Assembly: GCF_900107705.1 (NCBI RefSeq)
Contig: NZ_FNRE01000011.1
Span: 62,001 to 126,000 of the forward strand
Source of the DNA: Prevotella sp. tc2-28
GTDB lineage: Bacteria; Bacteroidota; Bacteroidia; Bacteroidales; Bacteroidaceae
Reading direction: 5' to 3'
Length of the DNA stretch: 64,000 bases
In this document: piece by piece, positions 8,619-16,175 of the stretch
How the letters are laid out: every line of letters starts with the position of its first letter
How positions within the stretch are numbered: the stretch's first letter is position 1
Program-made: the position numbers and the translations under genes
The notes under the pieces: model-generated
Told to the model about the DNA's origin: nothing
Database searches by the model: none
The model's input: the letters and a program-made list of their open reading frames with translations, nothing else

Positions 8619-9409
8619 TACGGATTTCGATAGTTACCATTACCTACAATGCGGCACGCACCTTACAGCGAACCCTCGATAGTGTTTGTCGACAGACCTA
8701 TCCGCACATCGAGCACCTCATTATCGATGGGGCTTCCAAGGACGATACGCTTCGGATTGCACAGCAATACAAAGCCACAAGTCCTCATGAGGTCATTATA
8801 CAGTCGGAGCCTGACAACGGACTCTATGACGCCATGAATAAAGGACTGCAGAAGGCTACGGGCGACTACATCGTATTCCTCAATGCAGGCGACTCGCTCT
8901 ATGCTCCAGATACTATTCAGACGGTGGTCAATGCCGCCAGTCCTCAGTCGTCAGCCGTCAGCCCTCAGCACCTCCCTGCCGTAGTCTATGGTGACACAGC
9001 CATCACCGACGGTGAGGGGCGTTTCCTCCATTTGCGTCGCCATCGTCCACCCAAGTTGCTCACTTGGCGTTCTTTCAAAAAAGGCATGCTTGTCTGCCAT
9101 CAGGCTTTCTATGCCCGTCTTGACATTGCCCGCCAGTTCCCTTACGACCTGAAATATCGCCATTCGGCTGATGTTGATTGGTGCATTCGTGTGATGAAAG
9201 AAGCTGAGCATAGAGGTCTGCCGCTTGTCAACGCCAATGTCATCGTAGCCAATTTCGAGGAAGGTGGCGATACTACTCAACACCACCAGGACTCTCTTTG
9301 GGAGCGCTTCTACGTTATGGCCACCCATTACGGTTACATCCAGACCGTCCTTCTGCATGCCTGGTTCGTTCTTCGTTCCGTGTTGATGAAACTCAATTGC
9401 TACCTTTAA
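8615..9409 (+). CDS. Family 2 glycosyltransferase (GT-A)
   Basis: The 264-residue protein begins with the GT2 motif ISIVTITYNAARTLQRTLDSV, then IDGASKDDT, a nucleotide-sugar pocket around GLYDAMNKGLQKATGDYIVFLNAGDS, and a terminal amphipathic segment. It resembles colanic-acid WcaE-type transferases. The start overlaps the upstream GT-B gene (ATGA), so the two probably act in one pathway. Around residues 108-120 the chain reads SPQSSAVSPQHLP, encoded by a 7-bp-period repeat at 8938-8972 that looks inserted between the two halves of the fold. A strong hairpin at 9459-9490 follows the gene. Confidence 0.85.
   Translation: MIRISIVTITYNAARTLQRTLDSVCRQTYPHIEHLIIDGASKDDTLRIAQQYKATSPHEVIIQSEPDNGLYDAMNKGLQKATGDYIVFLNAGDSLYAPDTIQTVVNAASPQSSAVSPQHLPAVVYGDTAITDGEGRFLHLRRHRPPKLLTWRSFKKGMLVCHQAFYARLDIARQFPYDLKYRHSADVDWCIRVMKEAEHRGLPLVNANVIVANFEEGGDTTQHHQDSLWERFYVMATHYGYIQTVLLHAWFVLRSVLMKLNCYL
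8938..8972. repeat. 7-bp-period array inside the GT2 gene
   Basis: Five consecutive heptamers read CAGTCCT, CAGTCGT, CAGCCGT, CAGCCCT and CAGCACC. All keep CAG at the first three positions. The array encodes a Ser/Pro/Gln-rich linker. Confidence 0.75.
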
Positions 9410-9458
9410 AACTAGCAATTATTGCCTTTGTGCGAATAAGGATACCTTATTGACAAAT

Positions 9459-9495
9459 AACCCTGGGTTAATGAATGATAACCCAGGGTTAATTT
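9459..9495. terminator. Bidirectional terminator between GT2 and the GH2 operon
   Basis: AACCCTGGGTTA (9459-9470) and TAACCCAGGGTT (9479-9490) form a perfect 12-bp stem with an 8-nt loop. A T-rich run follows forward (9491-9499). It sits between convergent gene ends. Confidence 0.75.
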
Positions 9496-12309
9496 TTATT
9501 CCGTGATCCGTATCTTCAGCTGGTGCTTTTTGTTTTTGTCGATGGTGTATTTCTTCAATACGCCGGGTCCGCATGAACTGTTGCCCAGACCCATCACGGC
9601 GCAGTTGATGCTGAGATAGGTCTTGCCTTGGTCTTGCAACTCGTAGTCGTGGGTTTTAGAATTCAGGTACTGGGCAGAGTAGGGAAGGGCAGAGAAGGAG
9701 AAGACGTCATCAACAGCTTCGATACGGATTTTCTTGCCCTTCTTGGTCTTTAGCTCCACGAAGGTGCAGTCCTCGTGGTTGCCTGAGTCTTGCGGACGAG
9801 GATAGTGAACGTATTGCTGGGAAACGGTTGATTTCCATAACCCGATGGGGCACGACTGCTTGCGGTCGGGATAGTTGTCCCATGGTCCGCGTCCATACCA
9901 CGTCAACTGCTCATACTCGCGAGGCAGTTCAATGACGATGCCCAGTCGGGGCAGAGGGGGCAGCGAGTCAGGAATTTCGAAGGTGAAGGTAAACTCGTTG
10001 CCTTGCTGTTCGGTCTTCATGGGAATGCGCCGGGTGTCCAGTCCGCAACGCTTCCAGTCCTTGGCTAGCCAGTTGCCGAAACTCTTGTCGTTGTCCGTAG
10101 GAGCACGGAAAACCTGCGGTTTGATGTTAGATGTAAGATGGATGATGTAAGAGGTAGGAGCCTTTGATTTCGACACCTTGGGCTTGGCAGCCTTGGTCTC
10201 GGGATGTTGGTCGGCAATCTCCTGTTCGCTCATGCCGCCATAGATGGCTTGTACCTCGTAGTATTTGGGTGTCAGCGTGCGGTCGCTCAGTACGACGCCA
10301 TTCATGCAGAAGGCGTGCAAGTTGGGCTTGTCACCAAAGTCACCACCATAGAGTATGGCGCCCCTCGGGATACCAGCCAATTTCTCATTTCTCATTTCTA
10401 ATTTCTCATTTAGGGCTATGCCCTGATCCACCCAATCCCAGATGAAGCCGCCCAGCATGCGGGGATTGGAGTTAATCTCGTCCCAATACTCCTTGAAGTT
10501 GCCGAGTGCATTACCCATGCAATGGGCGTATTCGCTGGTGAGCACGGGGCGCGGACCACCATCGGAACCCACCCATGTACAACGGTCGCCCGTCTTGTTA
10601 GCAATCTCCAAGAGCCGCTCCCAACGAGCATTCTCGGCACGCTCCTTGTCCGAACCTTCCGGAATGCCGGGGTTTAGGTATTCTTGCATCACACGAGGAT
10701 AGAAACGCGAGATGACATCAACAGTGGAAGGGTCGGGAATTACTTCTCCCTTGCCCGTATAATTACCCTGGGCACCCTCGTAATGAACGGGGCGCGTGGG
10801 GTCGAACTCATGGAGCCAGGCGGACATGGCTGCCTGATTGGGTCCATAGCCGCTCTCGTTGCCCAGGCTCCAGAAGATTACACAGGGATGGTTTTTGTCG
10901 CGCTCTGCCATGCGAATGGCACGGTCGAGGAAGGCATCGCCCCAGTCGGGGGTGGAAGCTAGTGTGCCTCTCAGTCCATGAGTCTCGGCATCGGCTTCGT
11001 CCATCACATACATGCCCATCGAGTCGCACAGCTCATACCAGCGCGGACAGTTGGGGTAGTGCGCTAGTCGGACGGCATTGATGTTGGCAGCCTTCATCAG
11101 TCGCAGGTCTTGAAGCATGCGCTGCTCCGACATCACACGTGCGGTATAGGGGTCGTGCTCATGGCGGTTGACACCCCGAATCTTGATGGCCTTGCCATTG
11201 ATGAGCAACTGTCCGCCTTTAATCTGGATAGTACGGAAACCGACCTTCTGTGTTACTTGTTCGACCACGGTACCGTCGGCCTTTTGCAGTTGCAGGCGGA
11301 GGGTATAGAGGTAAGGCTGTTCAACGCTCCACAACTTAGCATTGGCCACCTTTATCTCCATGCGGTTGAACTTGCGATGACCTCGCTGTGGATACCACTC
11401 GTTCATGCGGGCTGCCTTGTGCTGCAGGTCGAGGATTTCAGCAGCAGCTACGGTGTCACCACCTACAGGGCGGTTGGCATCCAAGAGGGTGGCAACAAGA
11501 CGATAGTCCTCGCCCGTCTCGCCCCGATACACAGCGAACTGCGGGTTTATCTGAAGTACACCGTCCATAGAGGCACGAACGGCTACGTCGCGAATTCTCA
11601 CATCGGGAGTGTGATAAATCAGCACATCACGATGAATGCCGCCAAAGCGCCAGAAGTCCTGATCCTCGAGATAGGAGCCGTCGCTATATTTATATACCTC
11701 GATGGCTATCTGGTTTTCGCCTTTCTTGATGTAGTTGGTAATATTGAATTCCGAAGGCTCCATCGAGCCCTGGCTATAGCCAACGCGCTGACCGTTTATC
11801 CAGACATAGAAGGCAGACATTACTCCTTCGAAGCGAAGGAAGGTCTGCCCCTTCTGCCAGGCATCGGGAATGGTAAACGTGCGCCGGTATTGTCCCGTCG
11901 GGTTGCGCTCCACATAGGTCGTCCATTCCTTCTTGGGCTCTCGCATCACGTAGGGAGGGTCGATCTTGAAAGGATAGCCTGCTGAGATATAGATAGGAGT
12001 ACCGTAGCCGTTCACCTCCCAGTTGGCAGGTACCGCCAGCTTGTCCCATGCCGAGGCGTCGTAATCCGTGCGGTAGAAGTCGTGGATGCGCTCATCGGGA
12101 GTCTTTGTCCAACGGAACTGCCACGTCCCGTTCAGGCTCACCATGCGGTCGCCCTTGTGCTCGGCATAGGGAATGAAGTAGGTACGTGCCGGTTCACGGT
12201 TGATTTGCAGCACGTGGTTGTCTTCCCAGTCGTGGTGCGTCTGCGCCACTGCGTGGCAAAGTGAAAAGTTAAAAGTGAAAAATGATAAAGTAAGCAGGAT
12301 AGTCCTCAT
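9496..12309 (-). CDS. Secreted GH2 glycoside hydrolase (LacZ-like), shortened C-terminal half
   Basis: A signal peptide is followed by the GH2 jelly-roll, immunoglobulin-like and TIM-barrel domains. The acid/base is Glu485 in WSLGNESGYG and the nucleophile Glu593 in LTSEYAHCMGN. Such enzymes remove terminal beta-galactosyl or related beta-uronosyl residues. At 937 residues it is about 100 shorter than typical LacZ: only about 45 residues separate YYEVQAIYG from VFRAPTDND, where a whole beta-sandwich domain is normally found. That junction (near residue 723) and a second site near residue 640 (NEKLEMRNEKLAG) are encoded by 7-bp-period repeats, and a third array encodes part of the signal peptide. 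Its start overlaps the upstream gene by 4 bp. Given the neighbours, an RG-II beta-galacturonidase or beta-galactosidase role is likely. Confidence 0.85.
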   Translation of the reverse strand: MRTILLTLSFFTFNFSLCHAVAQTHHDWEDNHVLQINREPARTYFIPYAEHKGDRMVSLNGTWQFRWTKTPDERIHDFYRTDYDASAWDKLAVPANWEVNGYGTPIYISAGYPFKIDPPYVMREPKKEWTTYVERNPTGQYRRTFTIPDAWQKGQTFLRFEGVMSAFYVWINGQRVGYSQGSMEPSEFNITNYIKKGENQIAIEVYKYSDGSYLEDQDFWRFGGIHRDVLIYHTPDVRIRDVAVRASMDGVLQINPQFAVYRGETGEDYRLVATLLDANRPVGGDTVAAAEILDLQHKAARMNEWYPQRGHRKFNRMEIKVANAKLWSVEQPYLYTLRLQLQKADGTVVEQVTQKVGFRTIQIKGGQLLINGKAIKIRGVNRHEHDPYTARVMSEQRMLQDLRLMKAANINAVRLAHYPNCPRWYELCDSMGMYVMDEADAETHGLRGTLASTPDWGDAFLDRAIRMAERDKNHPCVIFWSLGNESGYGPNQAAMSAWLHEFDPTRPVHYEGAQGNYTGKGEVIPDPSTVDVISRFYPRVMQEYLNPGIPEGSDKERAENARWERLLEIANKTGDRCTWVGSDGGPRPVLTSEYAHCMGNALGNFKEYWDEINSNPRMLGGFIWDWVDQGIALNEKLEMRNEKLAGIPRGAILYGGDFGDKPNLHAFCMNGVVLSDRTLTPKYYEVQAIYGGMSEQEIADQHPETKAAKPKVSKSKAPTSYIIHLTSNIKPQVFRAPTDNDKSFGNWLAKDWKRCGLDTRRIPMKTEQQGNEFTFTFEIPDSLPPLPRLGIVIELPREYEQLTWYGRGPWDNYPDRKQSCPIGLWKSTVSQQYVHYPRPQDSGNHEDCTFVELKTKKGKKIRIEAVDDVFSFSALPYSAQYLNSKTHDYELQDQGKTYLSINCAVMGLGNSSCGPGVLKKYTIDKNKKHQLKIRITE
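10123..10157. repeat. 7-bp-period array at the GH2 domain junction
   Basis: Units are GATGTTA, GATGTAA, GATGGAT, GATGTAA and GAGGTAG. On the coding strand this gives the odd stretch TSYIIHLTSNIKP where a domain appears to be missing. Confidence 0.75.
10378..10411. repeat. 7-bp-period CTCATTT array inside GH2
   Basis: Units are CTCATTT, CTCATTT, CTAATTT and CTCATTT, with a partial unit before. The array encodes NEKLEMRNEKLA. The same unit recurs at 38228-38255 and, on the other strand, at 38088-38143. Confidence 0.8.
12258..12292. repeat. 7-bp-period AAAGTGA array in the GH2 signal-peptide region
   Basis: Units are AAAGTGA, AAAGTTA, AAAGTGA, AAAATGA and TAAAGTA. Read on the coding strand they supply the hydrophobic LSFFTFNFSL core of the signal peptide. 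Confidence 0.7.
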
Positions 12310-15300
12310 TGTACTTCTAATTCTTTAAATTCCACATCCTTGGTTTCGATACGCAGTCGGTAGGTTCCGGCATTAATCTGCGTACCTGTCGTTGTCGACA
12401 ACATCTTAAACTTGTTCGGTGTCGGGGGGAAGGTGACATCCGTATCCACCAATGTTGTATTCTTCGAGTCTGTAACCGTCATGCGGGCTGTTACGGGTTC
12501 TCCAGTAGTGTTCTTGTAACGGAAACGAAGGGCATACTCCTGTCCAAGACCAGGGGTGATGATGAATGTGGTGGCATTACTCATCGCTTTTCCTACAACC
12601 TTTTCAGGCTCGTAGACCGAAGCAGGGCGTGCCTCTGTGTCCTGTGGCAGCTCTTCTTTCGGCAATTTGGCAATGGTGTCGGTGTCCAATGCGCGCCAGT
12701 CGACGGCAATGGGTTTCAATTGTTGGGCGGAGAGGGTGATACCGCTACTCTTGCTGGCTATGGCGATACCACACAGGATGGCCTGTCCTGCCTTCACCTC
12801 CGGGAAGGAGATGTGGAGCTTGCCGTTAACGGCTTTAGCTGTGACCACCCGTTTCAGCGAACCGCAATAGCCTGCCTCGGCCCATGGATCCAGGTCGTCG
12901 ACGACGGTCTGTCCGTTAATCGCCACGTCGAAGATGCGCAGTCCTTCGTAATCTGCCGTTTCCGCGATGTCACGACCATGCCACGGCTCCACGAAATAGA
13001 GTTCCACGCGGTATTCTGCCGATGCATCAGGGACGGGGAGGTCATACCACAGGCGATGGCGACCGAAGCGGAAATATTGGAACAGTTCATCGCTCTTCGT
13101 GCCGCGGATGTCTGTTGTGATATGGCGCTGGCTGGCTTGCAAGGCATTGATGCCCTTGAAGTCCTGTCCCCAGGAATGGCTATGCAGGGAGTCGTCAGCC
13201 AGCCATTCTTGTCCGAATTCATCCTTGAAGGCATTGCCTCCGCAGTTGATGCGGTAGAGGTAGTGATAGTCCGCTGCTCCCTTTACGAGGTCGATGTTCC
13301 TGTCGGCTGCGATTTTGTCAGTTGCTGTGGCACAGCAACTCACATAACGGCTGCGGTACATATAGTAAGCTGGGGTAGGCTCCTCCCAGGCTGTGACCAG
13401 TCCTTTGTAGTTGATAGGACCAATCTTGTCAATGCGGCGATAGGCTCCGTCTGGCTGTACGCGTCCGGGATTGTCGTGCGAGTTGAAAATCCATTGGAAA
13501 TGTCCGCAGACGCTGTCCTTGGCATTTTCTGCCAAACGGGCTTTAGTCTCCAGCAGTTTCGTGAATGATTCCTCGCTGTATTTGGCTGAGCCGTGCAGGT
13601 CGATGGTGCGCCATGCACCATACTCTCCGTTCAGCAGTTGCTCAGCACGCTTCAACTCGTTGTCGTAGTTCTCGGCTGAACCGCCATAGGTACCGCTCCA
13701 GTTCTGGATAACGTTCCAGTCAGTACCCTCGCCACCATTGCAGGTGGTGATGGCTCGCTGGTCGCGACAAGTAGGATCCATGCTGCGGATGATGTCGCTG
13801 CACTCCTCGGCAAAAGCCTTGGGCAGCACACTCTCGTTCTGCAGTCCCCAGAGGATGACGCTGGGTGAGTTGCGACGTTCCTTAATCCAACGTACCAGCA
13901 GGCGCTTGAAGTTACGGCGGAACTTGGACGTGTCGTACCATACATGGGCGGAGAATTGGCTCCAGAACAGGATGCCCTGCTCGTCGCACAACTGTTGGTA
14001 AAGCAGGTGGTGTGGCTGATGGGCCTCTCGCAGGGCGTTGAAGCCGGCATTGGTTATCTGTTTGATGCGTGAACGTATCTGTTCTGGTGTAAAGGCGTGG
14101 CTGGCACCGAGCAGGTGCTCATATTCGCATGTGCCGTTGATGAACACGGGTTTGCCGTTGAGCAGGAAACGGTTGTCGCCATCCTTACGAAGAACGGGCC
14201 ATGAGATGCTACGGATACCGAACGGCGTGCGCACCTCGTCGGTTGTCTTGTTGTCACGCTTGACCATCGTCGACAATTGGTAGAGGTAAGGATCGTCCAA
14301 GTTCCAGCGGTGTGCGTCGGCCACCGCCTCTGCGTAGTGCAGCGTCTTGGTCTCACCAGCCTTCAGCGCTACAATCTCAGCGCGTCGGAACACCTGCTTG
14401 CCACTGGCCAGCGTGAATTTGTTGACCAGTTCGATGGTCTGCGCCTGTTTGGAGTAGTTCTTGACCTCGGTGTCGATGAAGACGGAATCGCATGGCGCAT
14501 TATTCCAGATGTGAACACCGAAGGGCTCGATGCGCACGGCATCCGTCTCGATGAGGCTGACAGGGCGGAAGATACCGAAAGGCTCAGAACCCTCGCTGAA
14601 TCCCCATTCCGAGGAACAACCGCCGCAAATCCAGGGTGAGGCAGTCTGCATGGCGGGATGGTCTACGTTGACCTGCAACTCGTTTTGTCCGTTCTTCATG
14701 CGATCGGTAATGTCAAGGGTCCATACGGTGCGGCCCACCAGTTCCTCGGGATACTTATGACCGTTGAGGATGACGGTGGCATAGGTTCCCACACCGTCAA
14801 ACTGCAGGAAGTAGCATTTGCTATCCTGCTTCTCCACGTTGAAGGTCTTGTGGTAGGTCGCCTTTCCGTGCAGGTTGCCATGACGCAACTGACGGTAGCC
14901 GTAGTAGTCGTCGAAGTTATGGGGAATGTTAACCGTTGTCGGCATCGTGTCGCGGCCCACGGCGCACTGGGCTGTCCATCCGTCGTTGAGCGAGATAATG
15001 TTACGGCGCCCTTTCCGTTCAGGCTCCGGGAAGCGCACGTCACTACGTCCCAAAGGCACGCTGGTGGCTACGGCGATGCCTCGTTGCTGGTCGTTGTTGA
15101 CGGCACAGTAGAAGTGATAGACCACCCCGTTGTGCTTCACTACATAGCTCTTATGGGCAAACATCTCGTCGTAGGGCTTTGAGGGGACGATGAGGTCTTG
15201 TCCCGTCCAGTCCTCCCAATGCAGTAAGTCGCGGCTGACGCTGAACGTGTTGTAGGCGTTATATTTGCGGTCAGGATTATAGGCTGAGAAGTAGAACATG

Positions 15301-16166
15301 ACAAACAGGTCGCCCATCTTCACAATCTGGGCATCGCCTGTGATGATGCCCGGTGCCTCGTGGAAATAAACGGGGTTCTTGTCATAGCGTTTCCATTTCT
15401 TCAGGTCGTTGCTTAGTGCAATGCCGATACGCTCCGCCTTGAGATTGTTGAAGGGGCTGATGCCGCCGGCATTGTAAAACATGATGAATCGGTACTTCCG
15501 AATCTCAGGTGGCAGCAAATTTTTCGCTTTTCCCTTTTCACTTTTCACTTCATAAATCGTGCTCTTATATTGCACCATTTTCTCCCACCACTGCACATCT
15601 TTGTCGTCGATGCTGAGCAGGGGCTTATCGCTGGTCTGCCACTCATGCGCCTGGGTGATGTCGCCCTGCGTCCATGCCATGCCGATGTTCAGCGGTTCGC
15701 GCACGGCCTCGTAGCCTGTGCCGTGTCCGCCGATGTAGGTCATCCAGTAGTTCTTCTTGTATTTCGAGATGCCGTAGTCTCCTCCCCATGTCCAGTCGAT
15801 GAGGGCAGGGAATCCGCCCCGTTGGTTGGCATCCCATCGGGTGGTGTCTGAAGGGTAGCTGAGCAGTCGGCCTTGCGTCTTCCAATGCAGCAGGTCGTCA
15901 CTTTCAGCCATCCAGGTCTCATAGCCTCGTCCGTCTAGTCCGCCCTTGCCGTTATAAACGACATAGGTCATGAACCATTTCTCGCCTACACGGAACACCG
16001 TAGGGCAGTCTATCTTATGGTAGTTGTCCGTGGGAGCCACCACCATACCGTATTTATAGGGTGTGCGTACCTCATTGTAGATGCGCTGCATCTGTTGCTG
16101 GCTGATGCTTTGTGCCGCAGCAGTCAGAGTGGTGAGGATAAGGAGTGCAGTCAGTCGTATCTTCAT
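12306..16166 (-). CDS. Two-enzyme protein: GH137-like propeller plus GH2, malectin-like tail
   Basis: After a signal peptide (ends LTAAAQ), residues about 30-385 form a five-bladed-propeller hydrolase with blade motifs such as DCPTVFRVGEKWFMTYVVYN and ITGDAQIVKMGDLFVMFYFS. Residues about 395-950 are GH2, with INGTCEYEHLLGASHAF and the acid/base Glu in ILWGLQNESVLPK. The C-terminus holds a malectin-like module (YFVEPWHGRDIAE) and a final beta-sandwich. This order matches, from memory, B. thetaiotaomicron BT0996 (GH137 beta-L-arabinofuranosidase plus GH2 beta-glucuronidase), which acts on RG-II chains B and A. It is 9 bp downstream of the GH138-like gene and overlaps the next GH2. A 7-bp array encodes EKGKAKN inside the propeller. 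GH43-like is the fallback call for the first domain. Confidence 0.78.
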   Translation of the reverse strand: MKIRLTALLILTTLTAAAQSISQQQMQRIYNEVRTPYKYGMVVAPTDNYHKIDCPTVFRVGEKWFMTYVVYNGKGGLDGRGYETWMAESDDLLHWKTQGRLLSYPSDTTRWDANQRGGFPALIDWTWGGDYGISKYKKNYWMTYIGGHGTGYEAVREPLNIGMAWTQGDITQAHEWQTSDKPLLSIDDKDVQWWEKMVQYKSTIYEVKSEKGKAKNLLPPEIRKYRFIMFYNAGGISPFNNLKAERIGIALSNDLKKWKRYDKNPVYFHEAPGIITGDAQIVKMGDLFVMFYFSAYNPDRKYNAYNTFSVSRDLLHWEDWTGQDLIVPSKPYDEMFAHKSYVVKHNGVVYHFYCAVNNDQQRGIAVATSVPLGRSDVRFPEPERKGRRNIISLNDGWTAQCAVGRDTMPTTVNIPHNFDDYYGYRQLRHGNLHGKATYHKTFNVEKQDSKCYFLQFDGVGTYATVILNGHKYPEELVGRTVWTLDITDRMKNGQNELQVNVDHPAMQTASPWICGGCSSEWGFSEGSEPFGIFRPVSLIETDAVRIEPFGVHIWNNAPCDSVFIDTEVKNYSKQAQTIELVNKFTLASGKQVFRRAEIVALKAGETKTLHYAEAVADAHRWNLDDPYLYQLSTMVKRDNKTTDEVRTPFGIRSISWPVLRKDGDNRFLLNGKPVFINGTCEYEHLLGASHAFTPEQIRSRIKQITNAGFNALREAHQPHHLLYQQLCDEQGILFWSQFSAHVWYDTSKFRRNFKRLLVRWIKERRNSPSVILWGLQNESVLPKAFAEECSDIIRSMDPTCRDQRAITTCNGGEGTDWNVIQNWSGTYGGSAENYDNELKRAEQLLNGEYGAWRTIDLHGSAKYSEESFTKLLETKARLAENAKDSVCGHFQWIFNSHDNPGRVQPDGAYRRIDKIGPINYKGLVTAWEEPTPAYYMYRSRYVSCCATATDKIAADRNIDLVKGAADYHYLYRINCGGNAFKDEFGQEWLADDSLHSHSWGQDFKGINALQASQRHITTDIRGTKSDELFQYFRFGRHRLWYDLPVPDASAEYRVELYFVEPWHGRDIAETADYEGLRIFDVAINGQTVVDDLDPWAEAGYCGSLKRVVTAKAVNGKLHISFPEVKAGQAILCGIAIASKSSGITLSAQQLKPIAVDWRALDTDTIAKLPKEELPQDTEARPASVYEPEKVVGKAMSNATTFIITPGLGQEYALRFRYKNTTGEPVTARMTVTDSKNTTLVDTDVTFPPTPNKFKMLSTTTGTQINAGTYRLRIETKDVEFKELEVQ
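15521..15548. repeat. 7-bp-period TTTTCAC array inside the GH137-like propeller
   Basis: Units are TTTTCGC, TTTTCCC, TTTTCAC and TTTTCAC. They encode a Lys/Glu-rich surface loop inserted in the propeller. Confidence 0.7.
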
Positions 16167-16175
16167 CGTCTTGTC

